This document shows positions 39,301-52,335 of a stretch of 64,000 bases of DNA, piece after piece. The translations under genes and the position numbers were made by a program. Below the pieces are notes generated by a model. That model was not told where the DNA came from. It was given only the letters and a program-made list of their open reading frames with translations, and did no database searches. Position 1 is the stretch's first letter. Each line of letters begins with the position of its first letter. The stretch comes from Ligula intestinalis (lineage: Eukaryota > Platyhelminthes > Cestoda > Diphyllobothriidea > Diphyllobothriidae): contig JAYGXS010000001.1 in NCBI GenBank assembly GCA_036362985.1, forward strand, positions 52,977,153 through 53,041,152. The letters are read 5' to 3'.

Positions 39301-42300
39301 CTTTTGTTCGCGCGCGCTATTGATAATGACCACCGCTTCAATTGAGACGGAACTGAAGTGGTCGCCACGGCTAATACAAAACAGGCGCGCACAGTATTTG
39401 CAGGCATGTGGATCTTGATTCACATTGTGCCGGTTTGTGCGCATGGTTGATGAACTTGCCTGAAATAACAACAGTCGATCCGTGCTTGGCCAAGTGGAAT
39501 TTCGTTGATTCTGCAGCTCCCCCGAACACGTGGCTCACAATCGAGACGTTCACACCCCCTTTCATTTGTATGGCATACGGCAGTAGTATTCGCGTCACCC
39601 TAGCCCCTGTCCCCACACCCTCACCCCTGTTCTAGCTGGCCTCTGCCCCCAAACCCTCTAGTGCGACAATCCCAGCTCTCATTTTCATTCTGTCTGACGA
39701 AGAACTAGCGTCATCAGCTCGAAAATTTATGAGTAAAACTCAATTTTCTGACGAGCCTTCTTTCTACATACTCGAAAGCGTTTATAAACCGGCGCCTACA
39801 CCTTCGCCGCCGGAGAATCCAAACAGAAGAACCTCCGAGGGTCTCAGAAGTGGCTGAACTCATCGCTACGGGATTAGGTTTTGGAATTGCACACAGACCC
39901 AAAGTTACCATGCGCAGCAGGGTAATGAAAATAAAAGACCCGCCTAACCTCAATTGACAATATGGGGGTAGTGTATCACATCCCATGCCTAAGCTTTCCT
40001 TGCAACTACACAGACCAAATTTAATGCATGCTCTGGTCGCCAGTATATGAACATCAGCTGGCCGTACGACGAGGAGACAAATGATCACAAGTCGCAACTT
40101 AAACCTAGGAAACAGACCATGAGTTCAACCTCGCGGTCGTCGCGTGCCAAGACATCGACTGGGCAGGGTAACCGGTCACGTGTGGGGGGGGGGGCAAGGT
40201 GCAAGCGACCAACACGTCCACTTACAGTAAGCGGTTCCCAAGCAGCACGCCTTCACATTGGTGGAACCGACTGTACCCATCTCCAGATTGACCCATCTCC
40301 AGACGGACTTCTCTCCGGACGGTCCTATCTCCGGATGGACTACAGCGAAGAGCTGCACTTTCCTTACCCCCCATACCAAAATTTGCCAGTATGCATGTTT
40401 CTATCTTCATATCGTTTTTTCGACAATGAATCTTCTGCCTCTGGCGAGGTTTATCCGAACCGTTCTTCTTATTGCTGGCGTCGAGCCCAATCCGGGACCT
40501 TCTCAAGGATCCATCAGATGGTTCTGTTCCACCTGCGCCAAGCAGATCTTCCCAAACCAAACCAAGCCTGTGTCCTGGGTTTGCCTTGCAATAACTGGCA
40601 ACACTTCCGTGCAAGAGGCACTAATTACTCGGATCTCACTTCCATCCACCAATACAGCGGCTCATCGTACAGGTGCATAACCTGTCGTCATCCACGAAAT
40701 GGGCCTGCTCACACTCCTGTACCCTCACTGCCACCACCACTTATGCCGCGGTCCGCCACGACTCAGGCTGCCTGACAACAACCCTCAGTACCGCCGCCGC
40801 TTATGTCACTGACCGTCTCAGACACCTCACCACTTTCTGACCTCAAAATACTGCAGCTGAACTGTTATGGCCTTTCTGGAAAAACAGATGAGATAATCAA
40901 ACTCCTCCATGATCATGACATCAAAATAGCGGCTCTCCAGGAGTCAAAGCTGTCAGCGAAGACGAAGGTCCCACGTTTCCCGGGCTTTACCGTCATTTGA
41001 AGAGACAGAGCTCGAAACGCCGGTGGTGGACTGGCCATCTTGGTTCACCAAAGTATCAAATACCAGGAGTTGACCTCTGCAGCAACATCCGCGGACTCGC
41101 CGCTGGAAGAGCTAAATGTACAAGTTACCATTGGACCGTCCAGTCTGACTGTCCATACCATATACGTTCCTCCAAAAAGCAGTTGTGACGCCAACTTCAG
41201 CCCATCAATAGTTCACATGCTAATGGGTGATTCCAAACTCATCTTGGGCGACTTCAATGCATACAATGACTTATGGTTCTATAACCTTTCCTCTACTAGG
41301 GGTGCTTCACTAGCTGAGGAAATCAACAACACCAACTTTGGGGTCCTCAACACGGATGGAATGTCCACGAGACTCCCTCATTCAGGTACTTGCGCTAGCC
41401 CTGAAATTTCTATCGTCAGTGGCGACCTATTACTATCTTCTTCATGGGACTGTCTATGCAAACTGAGCTCTGACCATCAGCACACATGCTTCCCCGATTC
41501 ATAACGCTCACAAGGGCTTTATGAATATAGGTAAAGCCAACTGGCCCGGTTTCCTTAGTGAACCTGAGAATCTCTTTGACCAGACCCTTTTCCCTCCAGA
41601 TGTCCGCCAAGTTGTATCGATTTTCAATCATATCATACATACCGCCTCTAAGCACAACTTTCCTGCGGGCAAGGTCTTTGATCCCATCCCATGATACCCC
41701 ACCGATGCGGCCACCTTATCAAGGGAACGCGACGTCACCCGAGCTCAAAACCCCCAACACCCGTCGTTACCGGCCATGACCTTAGAGATCTCCCGACTGG
41801 TCAATGAACATAAGAGGACCCTATGGCAAGAAAAGCTAGCCACTTTCTCCAGCCGCACCAACACCAGCAAGTTATGGCAAACAATCAAATCCATCGGTAA
41901 AGGGGCGCCTGCTCCTCCTAACCAGGTTATAAAATTCAATGGTATACCGAAGAAGACCGACAGAGATATTGCCAACCAATTCAATGTGCAATTCACTACG
42001 GTTGCAGTCCATAAATCCTGGAAGAATTCGAGGATTGTCAAACACAGGTCTTGCAAACCTTTATTGATGCCGCTCCAGTTCTAAGCTCATGATACCACAA
42101 CCGCGATTAAGCGTGCTAAGAATTCTAAGGCGTTTGGACCGGACGACATTACAATGGTACACCCAAAACACCTAGGCCCCAGAGGTGTTGAATTCTTGAC
42201 CATGTTGTTTAATCTGTCTCTAGCCACGTGCCATATACCAGCTATCTGGAAAATGGCCCATATCCTCCCCAGCCACAAAGCGGGAAAGACGCCGCTGTCT

Positions 42301-45300
42301 CTGACAGTTACCGCCCGATTTCGCTTCCTAGCCCGGCCTTGAAAATACTTGAGCGTCTTATTCTCTCCTCACTCAATAGACATGCCAACCTACAAGAGCA
42401 CCAACACGGTTTCAGAGCTTTCCACTTTACGTCCTCAGCCTTACAACGTGTCACGGACCGCATTGCATGTGGTTTCAACAAAAAGAAACCTGCGGACAGA
42501 ACAGTAATGGTCGCCCTCGACCTTACTAAAGTTTTTGACTCGGTTAACATTGACGCCTTGATGACATCTCTCATGGACTCGTCTCTACCGAACGAGCTCT
42601 GCAGATGGCTGAACTGCTATCTCCGTGGCAGACAAACGCGAGTCGAATTTTCTGGCACCCTATCCAAAGCCCGCAAGTTTAGGTCAAGAGTTCCTCAAGG
42701 TTGTGTCATTTCGCCAACGCTATTCAACATCTAAATGGCTGACCTCCCGAATCCCCCCCTTGAAGTCGAAATGGTGTCTTACACTGATGACATCACCCTG
42801 CTGTCCTCTCACCCTAACTATCGCATGGCTGCTGATGCCTTAAATAACTACATTCACAGTTTAGTCCGGCACCTAGACGATAAGCAACTGAAGCTATCCG
42901 CGCCCAAGTCCTCAGTAACTCTGTTTACTCCGGACCCCAACGAATACAAGTCCCATCCTCCAATTAAGGTGAAGGGCAATGACATTTATTTATGTCAGTA
43001 TCCTAAACTCCTGGGCCTCACTCTCGACCCGACGCTGCCTCTACACCGCCATGCTGACATCCAAGCCAACAAAGCCAAAGCCAAGCTCAATACCCTAAAA
43101 GCATCGGCAGGTTCTTCGTGGGGCCAGGACACTGAGACGCTAGTCACGACATACCGGGCAACAGGCAAGGCAACGACTGAGCCTGCATCAGGTATCTTTG
43201 CCCCACTGTTTAGCGAAAACAGCTGGGCGAAAGTCCAACGCGTTGAGAACCCTGCTCTCCGCATCGCCACGGGCTGTGTTAACATGACCAATGTAGATTG
43301 TCTGTATCAGGAAAGTCAAGTCCTGCCTCTGAAGGTTCACTCCATCATGCAGGCAAAAATCTACATAACGCAGTCCCATAACCCAGAACATCCGGGTAAT
43401 CGTCTCTTAACACGCCCTCCACCTGCTAGACGAATGAAGCAATCAACCATAGACGCGTATCGCCCACATGCTTCGGTATACCCCACTTATCTACCGATAC
43501 CGGACCTCGTTAAGCGTATCCGCACCGCAACTGTCGAGCAAGCCACAATCCCAGCAGCTACAATCCCAACAGAGTCTTCAACGCTCCTCCGCCGGTCTCT
43601 GACGTCATGGCCAGAGAACGTAGGGCCAACCTGTCCAGAAACGCCAGAACCAGACTATCCCAGCTGCGTTCTGGCTTCTCCACGCTGCTGAATTCATTTA
43701 AAAGCCGTCTCACCTCATGCTTCGACAAAGTTACAGACCATTGTCCGGACTGCCTCCTGCCTTCCCACACAACGTGCCACCTCTTCGAATGCCCGGCCAA
43801 CCCTACGGACCTCACGCCTGAGGACCTATGGCTTCGCCCACACAAAGTCGCCGAATTCCTACATCTTTCGTAAAAACTTTAAACCTGCCTCTTTATTCTT
43901 TATTCCTTCATCTTTATCCCTTCATCTTTCTTAAAAATTTTAAACCATGTATTGCTGGCAAACTAGGTTAAGGGAGTAAGCTAGTACAACAACAACAACA
44001 ACAACTTACAGTAAGCAAAATGGCCGAGTGATGATCACGCTAACATCCAACACGTATGATGAAATCGCAGTAATTAACGACCCAGATGCAGGTTGCCAAA
44101 TCATCTAATCAACTACGACCTCTAGTGATGATCACGAGTGCTGCTACTTAGAGTCCACATCTGGTCGCGCGGCCACTCTGTACTAAAAATACTGCATTCC
44201 CTTTGCCTCAACTACTTCATCTGCGACTGTTACCGGTAATGGGTTCGAGTTAGAACCCGAAATGTCAGGGCAACACATTTTTGTTCCAGCGATCGCATCT
44301 TCTGCTTCCAAGTTTCAATTAGAATGCATTTGATCCAAGGGCGAAAAGATCGGTGGCTTCGATGGGATTCGAAAACGTGACAAAAAAAGGAAGGTCTCAG
44401 TATGGAGAACTCTCTAGGCAGCTGAGCTGTGAGACCCCACCGGAATCCGTAAGTTTAGTCGCAGTTGAGTAAAGCTATCCACCAAGCCTACTGTAACATA
44501 CGAAGCCCACCAATTCGGATCCAGTAAGTCGACTGCTTAGGACCTCCGGCTTGGGAGGTCAGCTTACTGCGTCAGATTTATTGGATTCTATACGTCGCGG
44601 TAGGTAGCTAGTATGTTGACCTAATTGTGATTAAACTCTCGGCTCTTAGCTCGGCTGTTTAGAGAGCTAGCTGTACTGAAGTCTTCCCCTGGCTATTGGA
44701 GGTTCAAATTGCACTGAGGTCAACTGAATCATTAAAACCTGCCAAAACCCCTATTAAAAATATATACCTTTTTGTCTCATTCAAATGTTTACACATATGC
44801 CATTATGTAATTCCCAGCTCTTTTTGACAGGAAAATCTTTGACGCCACTGCAGGACCATTTCCGTTCTTGCCCTCCAAAGTCTACCACTTTGCTAGTGAT
44901 CGTTTCATCGACGCCTCAGTCGCTGTGCAAGACCAAGTCCTGTCATGGCTGGAGGTCTGTCGATCCTTGTCAGATTGATGTAACTTTGACAATATAGCAA
45001 AGTTAACACCTCGCTTCAATCCCCTCTCCTTGTTGCCTATTTCAGATCCTTACTGCTGTTGACGTCAGCATCCCCATGAAGGAACTTTTAACCATGTTCC
45101 GCTACGGAACTGCTGCCTTCGCTAAGCATAAGCAGTATTACGAGTACGTATCCACAGTCGATCATCGAGACATGAACCTGAGTGATAGCGACTGCGACGA
45201 CCTCACTTACTCCGACTGTGCTAGCCCAGGATTGGATTACTTGGATGACTGCTTTGACGAGGAGGACGAGCAAGATAGCTTAGGAGAAAGCGATTCTGAT

Positions 45301-48300
45301 GGCGAATCTCAGCCAAGAGGATTGCGTGAGAAAGCTGGTCAAGGTAATGACGATCTCCCTATTGAAGAAAGAGCAGATGATTATTCGGAGTATGCGGACG
45401 ATGAATCAACCGGTCTGCTCGCCTCGGATGGGCAAGCTACTAAAAAGAGTGCTATCCGTTTCTTCCTGAGCGAAAAAAAGTCTTTGAAACAGACGAGTAA
45501 TACAGAGGAGCAAAGGAAAGTAATTGAAGATACTCATACCGCACGCGAAATTTTTCCACTTAAAGAGAAAAAGAGGTCGAGAAACACCAAACGTCAGTCC
45601 AGGCGATACTCCGTGCGTCAGGATGACAACCGAAAAATCTCCCCCAGACGCAAGAAAACCATCCTCTACCGGGCTACACGGTGCTTAGGATTGATGTTAG
45701 ACCTCTTAGGCAAGCAGGTCCGTTGGCGATATATGCCATTTTTGCTTTTTATATCATAAGCTCTGATTCGCTGTTATAAGTGCTTTCACAATTGTCCGAT
45801 AACTGCTCACTGACAACTTAAATCGAAAGTAATCTATTAAAAAACCGTTTTAAATATCATGTGTATGATACTTTAATTAATCAATCATTTGGGCCTTTTT
45901 CTTCTATTTTTGGAATAGTAAATGATACAACATAAGTCAATAGTTTATGTTCAGCGATGATATCCATGTAAGCGTGCAGGAAGTCAAGTTAAGCGAACGA
46001 ACGTTTCCGATTAATTGAACTAATTGTCGGACCCCTTCCCCCTTTCCCCTCTTTGGTCTCTAATTATGACCAGAATCTGATATTGATCCCTTAACACCTC
46101 TCTCCCCCTTATTACTTCTTATCGGTTGCTTAAAAGTTTGCTACTTATATCTTCCCTTATAACATGGTATTAGCCTGATGGTGCGTTAATAGTTTGTGTA
46201 GCTAATTTTATTATCCATAATTGAGATGTCGTCTTGTACTTCTTTAGAAAACTAAGCACATATTTTGGGTGTCTTTGCTGAGCCCGCAAGCCAATAACAT
46301 CCTTTCACGGTAGTTAGAAGTGCTGATCTAGGAGTATTCCATGGTAGAAAAGAATTGCAGTCCGTTTTACCGACTAGATTTGCTGCCTATTAAGTGTGAT
46401 ATGCGGAGAAAATGCTATTTATGTAGCAACTCGACGTTAAGCACTAACCAACTTTATATTACTTCTCAAACGTCAAAAAGCAAGGGATTCGCAAACTGAT
46501 AGTAATTAGTGTAAGTGAAATTGCTTCACTTAATAGAAGAAAATCTGTTTGTCTTGGCACGTACGGCAACTACTGAAGGATAAAGCATACTTGTTTCCTG
46601 AAGTTAACACGATACCTCAGTTATTACGTGAAGAAATCGCCTGCATATTTAAAAAAATGGATGCGCCGCGGTCTCTGGATTTTGCCGTAGCTTTGTGTTC
46701 TTTTCCTTTGTCTGTTTGTTTTACTACACATGAATTACCGCATCTGCAAGGCAAAACGTTCTCTTATACTAACAATTTAAATGCTTTTTCTTTTAGCTAC
46801 GGTTATGTGACCCATTTGGCCACACGGGTTTCACCCAAGAAACTCCGCAACTGGTTCTTGGTCTACTCACAGACATGTTGCAGCTGCGTTGGCTACCACG
46901 CGGTCTGAACAATGAAACTTCCGATCAGCGGCTACCTGACAGACAGTTGTTCGCCAGCCATAAATGTCTCGGCCACTGCACTGCTCCCTCTGCGACCGTT
47001 TCTCCTACCCCGGCTCCAGGCGTCAGTGGATTGGCTGCCCTTATGGCGCCGACGGGAGCCAATGATTCGGCCAGCTGCTGTCTTTTCTGCCAGGACGTCT
47101 GCTATTGGTTCGAGATGGCTAGTCGCCTGTGCCAGCACCTTGCGCCCGCCTCACCCCCGGCTCTTCCAAGACTCGAGTTAACAGTGGAGGCTGTAAGAGC
47201 TCTCAATGTTAAACCGGGTAAATGTTCACAAAGGAGCCACGTTCGAGCGGAAGAGATAACTAAGAATTATCTGGTGACGTTGAAACTTGACTGAAAAAAA
47301 ATAGAAGATCATCTCAGCCACGAAAATAAAATTAAGCTGATGCAAGTTCGCCATCAACCAAGTTACCACTCCCACAGACATAATTGTCTTTGTGTAATCA
47401 ATGAAGATCACTCTGTAGCTTACATTCAGATTAGCAACTTAAAGATGGAACTATTTTAAACAAACTTTTCGGTATCGGAAAGTAAATGAAGTGTGCCCTG
47501 ACTTCTTCGCATTCGCCACATCAACCAACCTCCGTGGGAATTCCCTCAAACTTCGGGGAACCTTGTCCCATCTAGATGTCCGCAAGCAGTCGTTCTCACA
47601 CGGAGTCATTGGTGCCTGGAATGGACTGCCTGAGGAGGTCGTAATGGCGAACTCCACAGATGCATTCAAACAGAAATTGGATGGACATTTACTTAACAGT
47701 TACCGTTCATATGCACAAGGAAGGACCAATAATTTGCGCATTGCACTAACCTATAGATAAAACTTCACATATGTATATACTACTCACTATTTTATAGTAA
47801 AATATTTTATGTTGGAATATTATGCACACAAGAGACCATCTAACGGACACGTTGACACACCTACAGCCAAATTTGTGCATGTATATATGTTACTTACTCT
47901 TTTATGCTAACATATTTTATGTTGGATATTTCATGCATGCTGTTCTCAATAGGGTCTTCAAAGGCATTGTCTACTACCCTAAATATACTGAACTATACTG
48001 AACTAACTCAAGTCAATGATGCGTCTGAGTATAGTATACTTTCTTTTGAAGCTACAAGTAATGAAAAATTTTGGTTCAGTCGGCTGATTTGCCATTTATG
48101 TATGTTGCATTAACCAATATAAGCAAAAATGCGAGTCCCAGGAAGCATTTGGGAAGAATTAGATGCAGCCATTCGAACAGGAACTTTATTAGGCTGGAGT
48201 TCTAGATTCGTGTTCAAACTCATCAGCGGAGACCGCATCAGCTACGGGTAGCCCATACAAAATGCGTTGAAGAATTTTCTGGATGCAGTCGCCATTTTAC

Positions 48301-51300
48301 CTCATACATATGACAATTAACTGCTCCCCCTTTATGGGAGATGTTTGTTCATTGATGCAATGCTTGCTTGATGATGGGTATTCGGGTTGGCGAGCCAGCT
48401 GACCGAGCAATCATCACGTCCGGTTCCAACACGGCCGATGAACTTTTGGTGATTAGCGACTGTCATTGTGTAAATTCATATGCGCACGTGCATTTGGCGA
48501 AGAATCTAGCAGTTGGAATTCTACCTTTCTCTGAAATTTTAATAGTGATAAGCCTTTGGAACGCAAACAACTTAACAATCGCCTAAAAGTTAAGTTGGTC
48601 GTCCACATTAGATAGCCTTAGTTCCTATTCCTGTGGTGACAGTTCTTTTTTCGTATTAGCTGGAAGGCATGCATCCCAAGAATTGTAATTTCAAGGAAAG
48701 CTGTAATTTGGTTCCCAAAGAATGCCTTTTCTTGAAACGTTAGTTTTATTGGTAAGATACCGCCAACTTTTACTATTAAGTTGGTTTGGCAGATTTGCTT
48801 CATTTGAGTTGACCCAAGTGTGAAAAACTCTAGGCGTTTGGCGGGATTTGAACCCGCGCATCAGAAAAAGCCTTTGCCGGAGGCTAATGCTCTACTGCTA
48901 AGCTACAAACGCCCACTTCACGCCATGAGTTTAATCACACTTGNNNNNNNNNNNNNNNNNNNNNNNNNNNNNNNNNNNNNNNNNNNNNNNNNNNNNNNNN
49001 NNNNNNNNNNNNNNNNNNNNNNNNNNNNNNNNNNNNNNNNNNNNNNNNNNNNNNNNNNNNNNNNNNNNNNNNNNNNNNNNNNNNNNNNNNNNNNNNNNNN
49101 NNNNNNNNNNNNNNNNNNNNNNNNNNNNNNNNNNNNNNNNNNNNNNNNNNNNNNNNNNNNNNNNNNNNNNNNNNNNNNNNNNNNNNNNNNNNNNNNNNNN
49201 NNNNNNNNNNNNNNNNNNNNNNNNNNNNNNNNNNNNNNNNNNNNNNNNNNNNNNNNNNNNNNNNNNNNNNNNNNNNNNNNNNNNNNNNNNNNNNNNNNNN
49301 NNNNNNNNNNNNNNNNNNNNNNNNNNNNNNNNNNNNNNNNNNNCAAGTGTGATTAAACTCATGGCGTGAAGTGGGCGTTTGTAGCTTAGCTGTAGAGCAT
49401 TAGCCTCCCGGCAAAGGCTTTCTCTGATGCGTGGGTTCAAATACCGCCAACCGCCTGGATTTTTTTACACTTGGGTCAACTTAAACCGCCAACTTAATCA
49501 AATAAACTTAGGTCACTTCTGTGTAATAAACCAAACTAAGCTTAGTTAAACAAAATGAGTTACCTTAAAAACGAAACTAAAACAAATCGAAAATTAAATT
49601 ACTATACTCAACAGTAAACTACAAAGTAGAGTTAATTAATGCTACCAGTCCAGTAAGACAGAGTTCTGGTGCTAAAGCCGTCAATGGTTGCCGATCAACT
49701 GAACTTTTACTTACTATCCCTTCTGTCCGTTACAGAGTCCAAAGTAGATCTGTGATTTTGAATGTTTCCGTAGACGGGAGCAGGACTACAACAATGGTCT
49801 ACAATTGCTTTAGTTACAAATTCTCATGTAGATTTGCCTAAACGTCTTCTAATCTTTTCTGTCAGGCTATCCAAAATGGCGAAGAAATCTCGCCTCTAAC
49901 GATGCTGTTAAGCATGCTGATGCCCGAGCTTTGGATGAAGCAACCTCCTTGTCCTCCTCGGTTACCAGCGCTAACGCTTCCATGGAACCTAGTGACGCCG
50001 ACCTCGCCACATTTCCTCCAACTCTACGCCTAATATATCAGCTGTTTCGCTGCCTGATGGGCGTCAAAGGTTGTGCCGGAGTTGCTTACTCGGTATACAC
50101 GGGCGCCAGAGACTCGCGTCGGAGTAAATCGACAGACGAGTCTTCCCGTGTGCCTGCAGATGGTGCCAGTTCTTCATCTATGGCTGCGGGTGAGCTTGCT
50201 GATAACGCGCCTGGAATACATTCAAACGAAGACGCGTTCAAGGGTTTCGAGAGCCATCCACCTCGGGATCCCGTGATACTGCGTAACATTCTCGAATGTC
50301 TCACCTTCCTTGTGCGCGTTGGTAATGTACTGCAGAACGTACTGACCGCGGCAATTCGGGCAGCAGAGCGTCCCCCACAGCCTGCAACCTCTGGTCCACC
50401 ACCGTCGCAGTCGGCGGCTCGAAGTTCGCGACCAAGCGGGCAAGCCAGCACAGGAGTCGCCGCAGCTGTCAGTTCATTAAACGTGCAGGCCTCATTTGTC
50501 CTCTACCTAATTGAGCATTGTTTAATTCCTTCGTGAGTTTATTTCACTTTAATTTTCTACCTCTTTCATTTGATTTAACAAAACCCGTTGAACTCAGGTC
50601 TGTCTGGGGATTACAGAGCGTTTGGTTTCTGTAACGGTAAGAATAGCTTTTATGGCCACCTAAACAGGAAACGGGAATAGGAATGCTTTGGTCCAAACGG
50701 TGATGATCCTGGAACCCCCTTTTTTGTCCTAAATCCCAGGCATTACCCCAACAAGAGCGACAAATTTTCTCCTAAAAACCCCTGAGGCGTTTTTTCACTG
50801 TCTGCTCCTATTTTCATCCTATGACACAGGACAACTGGCCTCGCCAACAGTCTGAGAAACAAATTTTCTGCTACCACTGCACATATGTACAAATAGGGCA
50901 CTCAAAGGAATTTTTCCTACACATCCCTCAATATACTGATACTGATTTAAAGTAGTTGGCCCTGCGATAAATATCAAGAAGGCTAAATATTCCCATGTCT
51001 TAACCTTAACGCTAGGCCTAGTCCTAACCTAAACCTTCACTCTATCGTTAAAATGATCCCAAAACTTAGCCGTTGACATAATGCTAAACCTTAGAGTCAA
51101 CCATAAAACTAACCCTATGCTTAACCCAAATTGTCACCCTAATCTTAAACCTATTTTCTGTAAAATTTGGCCTAAAGTCGTATACATTCTGGATGATTCC
51201 GGTTCCCGTGTCTTGTTTAGGCTACGTACAAGGCATCCTTTTTGCCTATATTTGGTACAAAGAGACTACAAGGACGTGACTGATGACCTCTAAACGACAC

Positions 51301-52296
51301 TTAAACTTATTGGTTTCTTGAAAAGCCCATTCGGTAAACGAAAATTCATCATCAGCTTGTACGATTGCATTGATATTGAAAATACGAGAGTAGAAAAGGG
51401 CTTATAAACGTGTTATGAATAAAACGCATCATTAGACAGGAGGAGAGGGGTGGGGGGGGGGGAATAGCGTAGGCTGTGAGTATTTGTCATGGGTCAAGTA
51501 CAGAGTGAAAATAACTGTCAAATGCAAACGCCACCTGGCGTCGGCCGCGGAAGCGAGAGAGCTTCATTTAGCGTCTTCTGACAGCGCAGCAGTGGATTCA
51601 CTAGCCGTATAGCCACTGCTTCAGCTGTTGCTGGAACCTGCTGGCCTAGGCCCTTAGAGAAGTTGTCTGGTCTCCAGTAGAAAACTGAAAGGATTCGTTA
51701 GGACTGAATCGATAATTCGGATAGGGAAGGCATACGAGATTCGAACTCGAGATAAATCTAGTTTCCCGTTTACTTAGCAAAGCGAATGTGTGTTCACGTA
51801 CCCTCATTTTAGGGCACCTCATTGTTCGAACAATGTATCCTACCCCAAAGGAGCAGGTGATTGTTTGCTGTAAGATCGGGTATCGTAAAATCTTTCGTAG
51901 CACTTTCATGCAGGCTCAGCTAGGACGGCTGCATTGAGGATAACTGCTATCTACCATTATGGACCAGTCATGCTGTTCTCTAGAGGATCGCGTATCATTT
52001 GCACCAAAATGTCGGATAAATATCAAAAAGCGCAATCGAATGACCAAAAGCTCCTAGATAAACATCTAGTGGCCATATTAAAAATCGAAAATTTAGAGAT
52101 ATTTCTGGTTGAATGGCTTTAAATGTATATTTTTAAAGACAATAATAGTACAGCGTCCTTAAAATCGTAGTAAATTGGAGCCTGCCAGTAGACAAACAGA
52201 GCATATGTAACAATTAACTATTAACATAGCATGAAAATTTCGGCGACGGTATCACTCGTGGTAGCTGATCTCAAAATAAACCTTAACACATACTAT

Positions 52297-52335
<39 letters not shown>

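Larger units (their letters stand above)
40233..44003 (+). mobile_element. Nearly full-length non-LTR retrotransposon (CR1/Jockey group), disabled
   Basis: 3771 bp bounded by a perfect 13-bp duplication and ending in a (CAA)n tail at 43985-44003. Order: 5' UTR with repeated CATCTCCAGA-like text, an N-terminal leader with NPGP (40426), Cys/His finger, AP endonuclease, reverse transcriptase, C-terminal CCHC-like knuckle. Several frameshifts and stops (for example 42732-42734, between RT motifs B and C) disable it. It lies in UNC79 intron 17 in the same sense as the gene. The clean boundaries suggest insertion later than the surrounding PLE debris. Confidence 0.9.

Noticed and set aside
45088..45273. 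Minus-strand open frame opposite exon 19
   Set aside because: Shadow of the acidic coding region of UNC79.
48833..48913. Functional tRNA-Ala (GGC) gene
   Set aside because: The anticodon stem is displaced by two bases and base 33 is C. It is embedded in a repeated unit with a mirror copy, so it is better read as a tRNA-derived SINE.
48820..49440. Long open frames on both strands crossing the N run
   Set aside because: They are produced by undetermined bases; no real codons exist there.
51000..51170. Interstitial telomere array
   Set aside because: Units are too degenerate, and the tract has inverted non-telomeric flanks shared with another copy.
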